From contig CALJNC010000057.1 of the NCBI GenBank assembly GCA_937981995.1, positions 1 to 54,083 of the forward strand: a DNA stretch of 54,083 bases, given 5' to 3'. Every line of letters begins with the position of its first letter. Positions within the stretch are counted from its first letter, which is position 1. This document shows, one piece after another, positions 17,193 to 24,013 of the stretch. Source of the DNA: an uncultured Chitinophagaceae bacterium (GTDB lineage: Bacteria; Bacteroidota; Bacteroidia; Chitinophagales; Chitinophagaceae). The notes below the pieces were generated by a model. The model was given only the letters and a program-made list of their open reading frames with translations, was not told the origin of the DNA and made no database searches. A program made the position numbers and the translations under genes.

Positions 17193-18455
17193 CTAGTAAT
17201 TATGCACCTTGTGTAGCTTAAGTAATTCGTTCCTTTTTTTTACTTGAAGAATATAAATACCCTTAGCATATCGGTTTAAATTAATAGATTGGCTTCCAAT
17301 TTTCAATGAACCATGATATATTCTTCTTCCATTAATATCAAGAAAGCTCAATTCAGAATTTCCAAAGTCATTATCTATTTTAATTTCATCTCCATATTGA
17401 GTTATTCTTATTTTATGAGTTGTTGAGTAATTAGAATTATTACTCGGGCTAATCATTATGGTTTGACATATACTGTCTGTTTTGCCACATAATGAGGTTA
17501 CTGTTAGACAAATGGTATAAGTTCCTGTACCAATTGGAAAGGTATGATTAGGGCTTGTAGAATTATTAACAGGTGATCCATCTCCAAAATTCCAAGAACT
17601 ATTTGAATAGCGCAATGAAGAGTTTGTACAAACTATCTGATTATAAAATCCAAGTTGAGGAATGATTGTAAAACTAGCATCCGGGATGCCGCCATACTGC
17701 TGCCAATTTTCTAAGCTATCCAGCACTACAGAACTTGCAACTTGTTGCATACTTAGAGCATCGCCATTTCCTACACCAGAAGGTAGATATTGGCTTCCCA
17801 CACAACTTTTTTTGAACATGGTACAATAAAAAACGCAAGCTGCTAGGTAGGTACCATTCACAGATGGATGAGAGCCATCAGCGTTATATAAATTAATCCC
17901 TGCGTGATTATCTCGCATTACCTTCCAAGCTGCACCTACAGGTGAAATAGTAGCATGTGCACTATCAGCAAATAAAGTATAGCCATTGCGCAAACGTTGT
18001 TGCATGGCATCGTATGTATCATTTGGATAATTTTGCAAATCTCCATTCATCCGCCCCCAAGTCATAAACATCACAGTTTCAGCACAGGTATTATTAGCTT
18101 GGATAAGACTATCCAAAGTCATTACATAAGGGTAGGTTTGAGCCAATACTTGGGCTGTAGAAAATGAAGGCTCTTGACTTTGACATTGAATAGCTACATA
18201 ATCCCAACCACCTTGTATTATTTTACTGATCGTTGTGGCATTGGTTGAATGTTGGTTAGCTGTATAGCCACCTGGAGTATTGTTATCATGAGTAAGTGTA
18301 TCGCCTAAGGATGTTGCTATGTTGGCAATCATATTTTGCATTCCACCATTAAAATAAGTGTAACTATTGCCAAGGAAAAGAGCATTTCGTTTATCCGCAA
18401 TTGAAGTATGCGATATGAGAAGTAAAATAACAAAAGTGGTGAATATTTTATTCAT
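17193..18455 (-). CDS. secreted SGNH-type (DUF4886-like) protein with PKD domain and T9SS type A tail
   Basis: I place the start at the ATG at 18455, which gives a clean signal peptide (MNKIFTTFVILLLISHTSIA) and 420 residues; an upstream in-frame start adds nine residues. The first domain has the SGNH-hydrolase-like block LFLGNSYTYFNGG (Ser nucleophile) and the late block YNADGSHPSVNG with the Asp-x-x-His pair, as in DUF4886. These enzymes usually act on esters of carbohydrates, but the substrate is unknown. A PKD-like domain follows (WNFGDGSPVNNSTSPNHTF). The C-terminus has a type A T9SS sorting domain (LSFLDINGRRIYHGSL, LNRYAKGIYILQVKKRNEL). It is probably secreted through the outer membrane. 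Confidence 0.8.
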   Translation of the reverse strand: MNKIFTTFVILLLISHTSIADKRNALFLGNSYTYFNGGMQNMIANIATSLGDTLTHDNNTPGGYTANQHSTNATTISKIIQGGWDYVAIQCQSQEPSFSTAQVLAQTYPYVMTLDSLIQANNTCAETVMFMTWGRMNGDLQNYPNDTYDAMQQRLRNGYTLFADSAHATISPVGAAWKVMRDNHAGINLYNADGSHPSVNGTYLAACVFYCTMFKKSCVGSQYLPSGVGNGDALSMQQVASSVVLDSLENWQQYGGIPDASFTIIPQLGFYNQIVCTNSSLRYSNSSWNFGDGSPVNNSTSPNHTFPIGTGTYTICLTVTSLCGKTDSICQTIMISPSNNSNYSTTHKIRITQYGDEIKIDNDFGNSELSFLDINGRRIYHGSLKIGSQSINLNRYAKGIYILQVKKRNELLKLHKVHNY

Positions 18456-18494
18456 AACAGGAAGAAGTTTTTTTAGAAGCAAATGTTAGTTTTT

Positions 18495-18525
18495 CAAAAG
18501 TAGTCATTTAAATTTCTTTACTTTG
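18495..18525. promoter_or_regulatory. divergent -7 boxes between the SGNH gene and yjjG
   Basis: TACTTTTG on the minus strand (18502-18495) is a full -7 match facing the secreted SGNH gene. TTACTTTG on the plus strand (18518-18525; 7 of 8) faces yjjG and ends 11 bases before its ATG. The -33 halves are not clear in either direction. Confidence 0.35.
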
Positions 18526-18536
18526 TTCGAGCTATT

Positions 18537-19232
18537 ATGAAATACACTCATATCTTTTTTGATTTAGATCATACACTTTGGGATTTTGAAAAAAATTCTG
18601 AGGAAGCAATGCATGAGGCTTACGATAAACTAAAAGTTGGAGACTTTTTAGAAGTTACTTATGATGAGTTTTATCCTATTTACAAAGAAATAAATTATAA
18701 GTATTGGGATCGTTTTAGAAAAGGCTTTGTAAGCCGAGAAGATTTGCGTTGGAAACGAATGCAATCAACATTTTTGGAGTTTAAAAAGTTTGATGACGCT
18801 CTTTCTAAACAATTAGGAGAAAGCTATTTAGAAATTTTACCTACCAAAACTTATTTATTTGATAATGCAAAAGAAGTCTTACAATATTGCCTTGATAAAA
18901 AATATGAGTTGCATTTAATAACCAACGGATTTGAAGGAACACAGAAGAAAAAAATTAAACAGTCAGGGATTGAACATTTTTTTGATGTAATGATAAGTTC
19001 GGAAGTTGCTATGGCATCTAAGCCAAAGCCTGAGATTTTTGAATATGCATTACAAGCTACAAATGCCAAAGCTGAAAATAGCTTAATGATAGGAGATCAT
19101 TATGATGTAGATATAGTTGGCGCACAAAATGCTGGTATAGATCAAGTATATTTTAACCCTAAAAAAAGGGAGAATAATAAAGGGGCGACCTATGAAATTG
19201 CAGCTCTTAATGAATTATTTGAAATAATATAA
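18537..19232 (+). CDS. yjjG: YjjG-family HAD nucleotidase
   Basis: A 231-residue HAD phosphatase. Motif I is FFDLDHTLWDF (Asp9 nucleophile and Asp11), motif II LITNGFEGTQ, motif III the Lys of ASKPKPEIFEYAL, and motif IV MIGDHYDVDIVGA. A helical cap follows motif I. The order and the NGF--TQ--K form match YjjG, which removes phosphate from non-canonical pyrimidine nucleoside monophosphates and thereby keeps them out of DNA. A related HAD phosphatase with another substrate is the alternative. rfbC follows after 2 bases, so the two are co-transcribed. Confidence 0.8.
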   Translation: MKYTHIFFDLDHTLWDFEKNSEEAMHEAYDKLKVGDFLEVTYDEFYPIYKEINYKYWDRFRKGFVSREDLRWKRMQSTFLEFKKFDDALSKQLGESYLEILPTKTYLFDNAKEVLQYCLDKKYELHLITNGFEGTQKKKIKQSGIEHFFDVMISSEVAMASKPKPEIFEYALQATNAKAENSLMIGDHYDVDIVGAQNAGIDQVYFNPKKRENNKGATYEIAALNELFEII

Positions 19233-19234
19233 TA

Positions 19235-19774
19235 ATGCAAATAGAAGAAACAAGCTTAAAGGATTGCAAGCTCATTAAACCAACAATTTTTGAGGATAGT
19301 AGGGGATACTTTTATGAGAGCTTTAATAAAGCAACGTTTGAACAAGCGCTGGGTACTACTATAAATTTTGTCCAGGATAATCGAGCAAAATCAGATTATG
19401 GTGTTGTGCGTGGTTTGCACTTTCAAAAAGGTACACATGCACAAGCAAAACTAGTAAGTGTAGTTAAAGGAAGTGTATTAGACGTAGTAGTAGATTGCAG
19501 AAAAGACTCAAAAACATATCTAAAAACATTTTCTGTGGAGTTATCAGATAAGAATCATTATCAATTGTTTATTCCTCGAGGTTTTGCACATGGATACGCT
19601 GTGCTTGAAGAAGGAACAATTTTTTCTTACAAATGCGATAATTTTTATAATAAAGAAAGTGAAGGAGGTATCAATCTGGCTGATAAACAGTTGAATATTG
19701 ACTGGAAAATCCCTATTCAGGAAATGATTATTTCTGATAAGGATAAGGATTTGCCTGGCTTAGATGCTTTATAA
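19235..19774 (+). CDS. rfbC: dTDP-4-dehydrorhamnose 3,5-epimerase
   Basis: A 179-residue cupin-fold epimerase of dTDP-L-rhamnose synthesis, needed for surface polysaccharides. Conserved elements are FEDSRGYFYESFN, VRGLHFQKGTHAQAKLV with catalytic base His62, and FIPRGFAHGYAVLEEGTIFSYKC with the catalytic Tyr132. The length is normal. It starts 2 bases after yjjG. The other rhamnose genes (rfbA, rfbB, rfbD) are not in the window, so this copy is separated from a standard sugar cluster. Confidence 0.92.
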   Translation: MQIEETSLKDCKLIKPTIFEDSRGYFYESFNKATFEQALGTTINFVQDNRAKSDYGVVRGLHFQKGTHAQAKLVSVVKGSVLDVVVDCRKDSKTYLKTFSVELSDKNHYQLFIPRGFAHGYAVLEEGTIFSYKCDNFYNKESEGGINLADKQLNIDWKIPIQEMIISDKDKDLPGLDAL

Positions 19775-19828
19775 GTAAGGGGGTTTATAGTCAATTGGTG
19801 CATTTTTAACTTCTACTTTGAATTAAAA

Positions 19829-19860
19829 TTGGTTATTGCCATTTCCTTTTTTTACATTTG
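19829..19860 (+). promoter_or_regulatory. promoter of the small lipoprotein pair
   Basis: TTG (19829-19831), 21 bases, then TACATTTG (19853-19860), a full -7 match. It ends 19 bases before the ATG at 19880. The A-rich leader has no Shine-Dalgarno site. Confidence 0.5.
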
Positions 19861-19879
19861 AGGGTAAATAGACATTATT

Positions 19880-20119
19880 ATGAAAAAAATCAAATTACTT
19901 TTCTCTGTTGCAGTTATCTGTTTCGGGATGGCATCTTGTGGAGAAGCACAGGTTGACCAAGATGCTTTGAACTTAAAAGTTCAAGAGCGATCTGCAGTTT
20001 TAATTGAGCAAGCTAGTGAAGAATATACTGCTAGTTGTGAAGCTCGTATGACTACGGAATTAAAAGCAACAACAGATTCAATTTTATACGCCCGCAGAAC
20101 AGCAGCAGCTGCTCAGTAA
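19880..20119 (+). CDS. small lipoprotein, related to the N-terminus of the next gene
   Basis: 79 residues. A basic N-terminus (MKKIK), a hydrophobic segment and lipobox GMASC give lipidated Cys20. The mature part is helical, about 59 residues, with one more Cys (TASCEARM). Its pattern (D-D-A-L-KV--R---LI-QA---Y-ASCEARM--E) resembles the N-terminal part of the neighbouring lipoprotein (DAEIDAKVTELVDQRKAEME, then AQCDADL), so the two look like paralogues. No known family recognised. It is probably anchored in the envelope facing the periplasm. Confidence 0.7.
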   Translation: MKKIKLLFSVAVICFGMASCGEAQVDQDALNLKVQERSAVLIEQASEEYTASCEARMTTELKATTDSILYARRTAAAAQ

Positions 20120-20144
20120 TTTTTAAATTTTAAAAAGTAACGAT

Positions 20145-20639
20145 ATGAAAATAAATAAGAAAGTAATAATAGCAGGAGCAGCATTGTTAACCTTTGCAGC
20201 TTGTAAAACTGAAATGAAACAACCTACGGATGCTGAAATTGATGCAAAAGTAACTGAGTTGGTAGATCAAAGAAAAGCTGAAATGGAAGCACAATGTGAT
20301 GCTGATTTGTTAGCGGCAGCTAATATGGAAGCGGATAAAATATTATTGGCTGAAGCAAATAAGCCGGCTCGTGTGGTAACAGCACCTGCGCCTGCACCAG
20401 CTCCGGCACCTGCTCCAGCGGCTAAGAAAAAAGTAGTACCAAAGAAAAAGGTAGTGAAAAAAGCACCACCTGCTCCTAAAACAAATCCTAAAGCGGATCG
20501 TTTTAATAATAAAGGAGGGAAGAAAGTTGTAACTAAAGAAGAGACGCAAAAGAAAGCGGATCGTTTTAAGAAAACAACTGAAAAGAAAGTAGTTACTCCA
20601 GAAGCAACTAAAAAGAAGGGAGATCGTTTTAAAAAATAA
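20145..20639 (+). CDS. lipoprotein with Ala/Pro linker and Lys-rich KADRF-type repeats
   Basis: 164 residues. Lipobox TFAAC puts the lipidated residue at Cys20. A helical segment (about 25-70) resembles the whole mature part of the preceding lipoprotein, including an internal Cys. Then comes an Ala-Pro linker (PAPAPAPAPAPAAKKK), a Lys-rich stretch (VVPKKKVVKKAPP), and three copies of a K(A/G)DRF unit spaced by VVT-(K/P)E-T-KK. The C-terminal half is very basic. Such a layout suggests anchoring in a membrane while the basic tail binds an acidic partner such as peptidoglycan, LPS or nucleic acid; that is inference. It lies 25 bases after its paralogue and is followed by a strong terminator. Confidence 0.72.
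   Translation: MKINKKVIIAGAALLTFAACKTEMKQPTDAEIDAKVTELVDQRKAEMEAQCDADLLAAANMEADKILLAEANKPARVVTAPAPAPAPAPAPAAKKKVVPKKKVVKKAPPAPKTNPKADRFNNKGGKKVVTKEETQKKADRFKKTTEKKVVTPEATKKKGDRFKK
20490..20639 (+). repeat. three imperfect KADRF-coding repeats
   Basis: The sequence gcggatcgtttta occurs twice (about 20493 and 20557) and the variant ggagatcgtttta once (about 20620), coding KADRFNN, KADRFKK and KGDRFKK. Spacing is about 63 bases. The repeats form the C-terminus of the lipoprotein. Confidence 0.6.
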
Positions 20640-20662
20640 TTTCTAATCTTTTTTAAATAACT

Positions 20663-20694
20663 AAGCCATTATGCTCAAGCATAATGGCTTTTTT
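20663..20694 (+). terminator. intrinsic terminator after the lipoprotein pair
   Basis: AAGCCATTATGCT (20663-20675) pairs perfectly with AGCATAATGGCTT (20678-20690) around a 2-base centre, followed by more T (20691-20694). Confidence 0.88.
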
Positions 20695-20838
20695 CATGCT
20701 CTTTATTACTATGCTTATTCTTTAATTATATTGACCTTAAGCCTAAAGGTTACCTTTCTTTATAATACTAAGGTCGTAAGCTTAATGAATAAGTATGAAG
20801 TTACAAGTAAAATAAAAAGACAATTTTAAGGCATGTAC
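20695..20838. other. intergenic region between two terminators
   Basis: About 145 bases of AT-rich DNA between the plus-strand terminator and the minus-strand terminator of the convergent genes. I see no convincing ORF, promoter or structured RNA in it. Confidence 0.4.
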
Positions 20839-20840
20839 AA

Positions 20841-20870
20841 AAAAGAAACCACCCGCACAGCGGGTGGTTT
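20841..20870 (-). terminator. intrinsic terminator after the EGF-like lipoprotein gene
   Basis: AAACCACCCGC (20846-20856) and GCGGGTGGTTT (20860-20870) form a perfect 11-base stem with loop ACA. On the minus strand a T-rich run (TTTCTTTTTT) follows the stem. Confidence 0.85.
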
Positions 20871-20894
20871 AAAATGTTTAATTAGGAGCTAGAT

Positions 20895-21413
20895 TTAGTT
20901 CCAAGCACCAGTATAAGTCAATGTACTGATAGTAGCTATTTCAGTGATTGAGTAATCCCAGTCAATATTACCAGTAGTTTCATTATAAGTACCAGATCCA
21001 GTTACAGAGTAACCATCGTTATCTGGTTGTTGGTTAGGTATTGTAATTGTATTTCCTGTTACAGTAGCGCTAATAGTATTAGTGAAATAAGAATCGCTAA
21101 AATCAGCAGAAACAATTACGTCATCAATTGTAGCACCATCTGCTATTAAACAAGTGTATACTAATGGAGTTGTAGATCCAGTTTCAGTATCAGTTGCGTT
21201 CCAGTTTTTGATGAATTTAGTTTTTGATAAAGACTCACAAGATTCGCCTTCATAACCTGCAGGACAATCACACGTACCGTCATCAACGTTACATAATCCT
21301 CCATTTTCACAAACTACATCTTTACATTTATCTTCTGTACATGATGTAAATACCATTGACAATGTTGCAACACCTAGCATTGCAGTCATTAAATACGTTT
21401 TCATTTTTTTCAT
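20895..21413 (-). CDS. lipoprotein with an EGF-like domain
   Basis: I start it at the ATG at 21413; the in-frame TTG three codons upstream is less likely. This gives 172 residues. The signal peptide ends in lipobox VFTSC (Cys25), followed by TEDK. A single EGF-like module follows directly: CKDVVCENGGLCNVDDGTC, then CPAGYEGESC, six Cys in the EGF pattern. The remaining 110 or so residues (KFIKNWNATDTETGSTTPL and onward) are a beta-rich domain rich in Thr, Ser and Asn. Lipoproteins of this layout are common in Bacteroidota; the function is unknown, and a role in binding is plausible. Promoter at 21434-21465, terminator at 20841-20870. Confidence 0.75.
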   Translation of the reverse strand: MKKMKTYLMTAMLGVATLSMVFTSCTEDKCKDVVCENGGLCNVDDGTCDCPAGYEGESCESLSKTKFIKNWNATDTETGSTTPLVYTCLIADGATIDDVIVSADFSDSYFTNTISATVTGNTITIPNQQPDNDGYSVTGSGTYNETTGNIDWDYSITEIATISTLTYTGAWN

Positions 21414-21433
21414 AAAATTCAATTTTTATACCT

Positions 21434-21465
21434 CAAATATGAGCTTAGTTTGGCAAATGAACAAA
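21434..21465 (-). promoter_or_regulatory. promoter of the EGF-like lipoprotein gene
   Basis: On the minus strand: TTTG (21465-21462), 20 bases, CATATTTG (21441-21434), a 7 of 8 match to TAnnTTTG. It ends 20 bases before the ATG at 21413. Confidence 0.45.
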
Positions 21466-21506
21466 TGCAATTTATCCTTTGACATTTACTTTACACCCCA
21501 AAGCCT

Positions 21507-23300
21507 TTAGTCATCAAGTTTTAGCACCGCCAAAAAAGCTTCCTGAGGGATCTCAACATTACCTATTTGACGCATACGTTTTTTACCTTCTTTTTGTTTT
21601 TCAAGTAATTTACGTTTACGCGAGATATCTCCACCATAACACTTCGCAGTTACATCTTTACGCATAGCAGAAATATTAGTACGAGCTAATATCTTAGCGC
21701 CTACAGCTGCTTGTATCGCAATTAAAAACTGCTGACGAGGCAAAAGTTCTTTAAGTTTATCACATAATTTACGCCCAAAGTCTTGCGCTCTATCTCTGTG
21801 AATTAAAGCGCTTAGTGCATCTACTTTTTCACTGTTTAATAGAATATCCATTTTTATGATGTCACTATCTCTATAACCAATAGGTGTATAGTCAAATGAA
21901 GCATAACCACGTGTTTGGCTTTTTAATTTATCATAAAAATCAAATACAATCTCAGTCAAAGGAAGCTCAAATTCAAGTTCTACACGGCTTTCGGTAATAT
22001 AGTTTTGATGAAGAATTACGCCACGCTTGCCAATGCATAGGTTCATAATATTACCAATGTACTCAGGTTTTGTAATAATTTGCCCTTTGATAAATGGCTC
22101 TTCAATGCGTTGTAACAAATTAGCAGCCGGCATCTCAGAAGGATTATTTACTGTGACAATTTCATCCTTAGTCGTATGTGCTATGAAGCTTACGTTAGGA
22201 ACCGTGGTAATAACCATTTGATTATACTCTCGATCCAAACGTTCTTGAATAATTTCCATGTGCAATAAACCAAGGAAACCACAACGGAAACCAAAGCCTA
22301 ATGCCTGCGAAGTTTCTAGTTCAAATGTGAGGGAAGCATCGTTTAATTGAAGCTTTTCCATACACTCTCTTAATTCCTCAAAATCATCGGTATTAACTGG
22401 GAAAATACCTGCAAAAACCATTGGTTTTACTTCTTCATATCCTTTTACAGCAAGGGTTGTAGGATTTGTGGCACTTGTAATTGTATCACCTACTTTTACT
22501 TCTTTGGCGTTTTTTATACCGGTAATTATATAACCTACATCGCCTGCCTTTAAAATTTCCTTTGGCTCAGGTTTTAGTTTTAATACTCCAATTTCATCGG
22601 CGGTATAATCACTATCCATATTAAGGAATTTGATTTTTTCACCTTTGCTAATCGTTCCTCTAAATATTCTATAATAAATAATAATCCCTCTAAAGCTATT
22701 AAATACACTATCAAAAATTAGCGCCTGTAAAGATTCTTTTTCATCACCGTTTGGCGCTGGAATTCTTTTTATAACCGCTTCTAATATTTCATCAATCCCA
22801 ATACCGTTTTTGGCACTTGCCAAAAGAATATCTTCTTTTTTGCCACCTATCAAATCAATGATTTGATCTTGCACCTCCTCAATCATTGCACCTTCCATGT
22901 CAATTTTATTAATCACTGGTATGATTTCTAAATCATTTTCAATGGCTAAGTAAAGATTGCTAATTGTTTGTGCCTGAATACCTTGCGCTGCATCTACTAA
23001 TAATAAAGCTCCTTCGCAAGCAGCTAAAGCACGACTTACCTCATAACTAAAGTCAACGTGCCCAGGTGTATCTATTAAGTTTAAGGTGTATTGCGTACCG
23101 TCCCGCTCATAGTCAATTTGTATGGCATGACTTTTAATAGTAATCCCTTTCTCACGTTCGAGGTCCATATCATCAAGGAGCTGATTTTTCATATCGCGCT
23201 CTCCAACGCTTTGAGTATGCTCTAATAATCTATCTGCCAAGGTACTTTTACCATGGTCAATATGTGCAATAATGCAAAAGTTGCGAATGTTTTTCTGCAT
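21507..23300 (-). CDS. lepA: elongation factor 4 (back-translocating GTPase LepA)
   Basis: A 597-residue translational GTPase that binds stalled ribosomes and can move them back one codon; it also affects ribosome assembly. The G motifs are complete: [10 protein letters not shown] (G1), [10 protein letters not shown] (G2), DTPGHVDF (G3), NKID (G4) and SAKNG (G5). The LepA-specific C-terminal domain is present ([20 protein letters not shown] and [19 protein letters not shown]). Length and ends are normal. TACTTTCG (23324-23317, minus strand) is a 7 of 8 -7 box, 16 bases before the ATG. Confidence 0.97.
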   Translation of the reverse strand: MQKNIRNFCIIAHIDHGKSTLADRLLEHTQSVGERDMKNQLLDDMDLEREKGITIKSHAIQIDYERDGTQYTLNLIDTPGHVDFSYEVSRALAACEGALLLVDAAQGIQAQTISNLYLAIENDLEIIPVINKIDMEGAMIEEVQDQIIDLIGGKKEDILLASAKNGIGIDEILEAVIKRIPAPNGDEKESLQALIFDSVFNSFRGIIIYYRIFRGTISKGEKIKFLNMDSDYTADEIGVLKLKPEPKEILKAGDVGYIITGIKNAKEVKVGDTITSATNPTTLAVKGYEEVKPMVFAGIFPVNTDDFEELRECMEKLQLNDASLTFELETSQALGFGFRCGFLGLLHMEIIQERLDREYNQMVITTVPNVSFIAHTTKDEIVTVNNPSEMPAANLLQRIEEPFIKGQIITKPEYIGNIMNLCIGKRGVILHQNYITESRVELEFELPLTEIVFDFYDKLKSQTRGYASFDYTPIGYRDSDIIKMDILLNSEKVDALSALIHRDRAQDFGRKLCDKLKELLPRQQFLIAIQAAVGAKILARTNISAMRKDVTAKCYGGDISRKRKLLEKQKEGKKRMRQIGNVEIPQEAFLAVLKLDD

Positions 23301-23382
23301 AGTATAATTGAAAAAACGAAAGTAATCTTTTAATATAAGATAACCTTGATTGTAAATGCTAAGAATCTCTTAGTGGCCAAAC

Positions 23383-23865
23383 TTACCAAGTCTGCGCATC
23401 GTCATTGGCCGAAGGATTCTCTACCTCCTTATTGTCGGCTAGGGTTGGTTGCTCAATGGCCGGAGTTTTAATTTCTTCGGCTTGTTCATAGGCCACCGCT
23501 TCAACCTGCGTAGCTTCAGGTGTGTTTTCTACTGCTAATGGAACAATCTCTACAGGTGCTGATGCAGTATGAGGAGGCGGGGTAAAATCATCATGACTAA
23601 AAGCGTCAAAGTCAAAATCTGGCATTAATTCAGTTTTTACATGATTAATAGTTTCATTAAGCGCATCAATAAACTTATTAAAGTCTTCTTTATATAAAAA
23701 AATCTTATGACGATCATAGCCTTCGCTATCGTATCTCTTCTTGCTTTCAGTAAGGGTTACAAAGTAATCGTTGTTTTTTGTTGTTCTAACGTCAAAAAAA
23801 TAGGTTCTTCTTTTCCCTGCTCTTAGTCTTTTGCTAAATATATTCTCATTATTGTAATCGCTCAT
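23383..23865 (-). CDS. PUR-domain (DUF3276) nucleic-acid-binding protein
   Basis: 160 residues from the ATG at 23865 (the preceding in-frame GTG adds one residue). The N-terminal 80 or so residues are a PUR repeat as in DUF3276 and Borrelia BpuR: SKRLRAGKRRTYFFDVR, DYFVTLTESKKR and IFLYKEDFNKFIDALNE. These domains bind single-stranded DNA or RNA as dimers. The C-terminal half is an acidic, Pro/Ala/Val/Glu-rich tail with no fold visible. It lies 82 bases upstream of lepA on the same strand. TAAATTTG (23895-23888, minus strand) is a full -7 match upstream. Confidence 0.85.
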   Translation of the reverse strand: MSDYNNENIFSKRLRAGKRRTYFFDVRTTKNNDYFVTLTESKKRYDSEGYDRHKIFLYKEDFNKFIDALNETINHVKTELMPDFDFDAFSHDDFTPPPHTASAPVEIVPLAVENTPEATQVEAVAYEQAEEIKTPAIEQPTLADNKEVENPSANDDAQTW

Positions 23866-23887
23866 CACTATCTATATTTTACTTTCC

Positions 23888-23895
23888 CAAATTTA
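23888..23895 (-). promoter_or_regulatory. candidate -7 box of the PUR-domain gene
   Basis: TAAATTTG on the minus strand is a full TAnnTTTG match 22 bases before the ATG at 23865. No clear -33 TTTG is seen. Confidence 0.35.
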
Positions 23896-24013
23896 TGGGA
23901 TTAATTTTAAATGATGCATTGGATTGTCATAATAATTTTACCCAAATGTGATATACTTTATTTTCATAAAGTGATTAATAAAGCGTACTTTAGCCCTGTT
24001 AAAATACTTAGAA

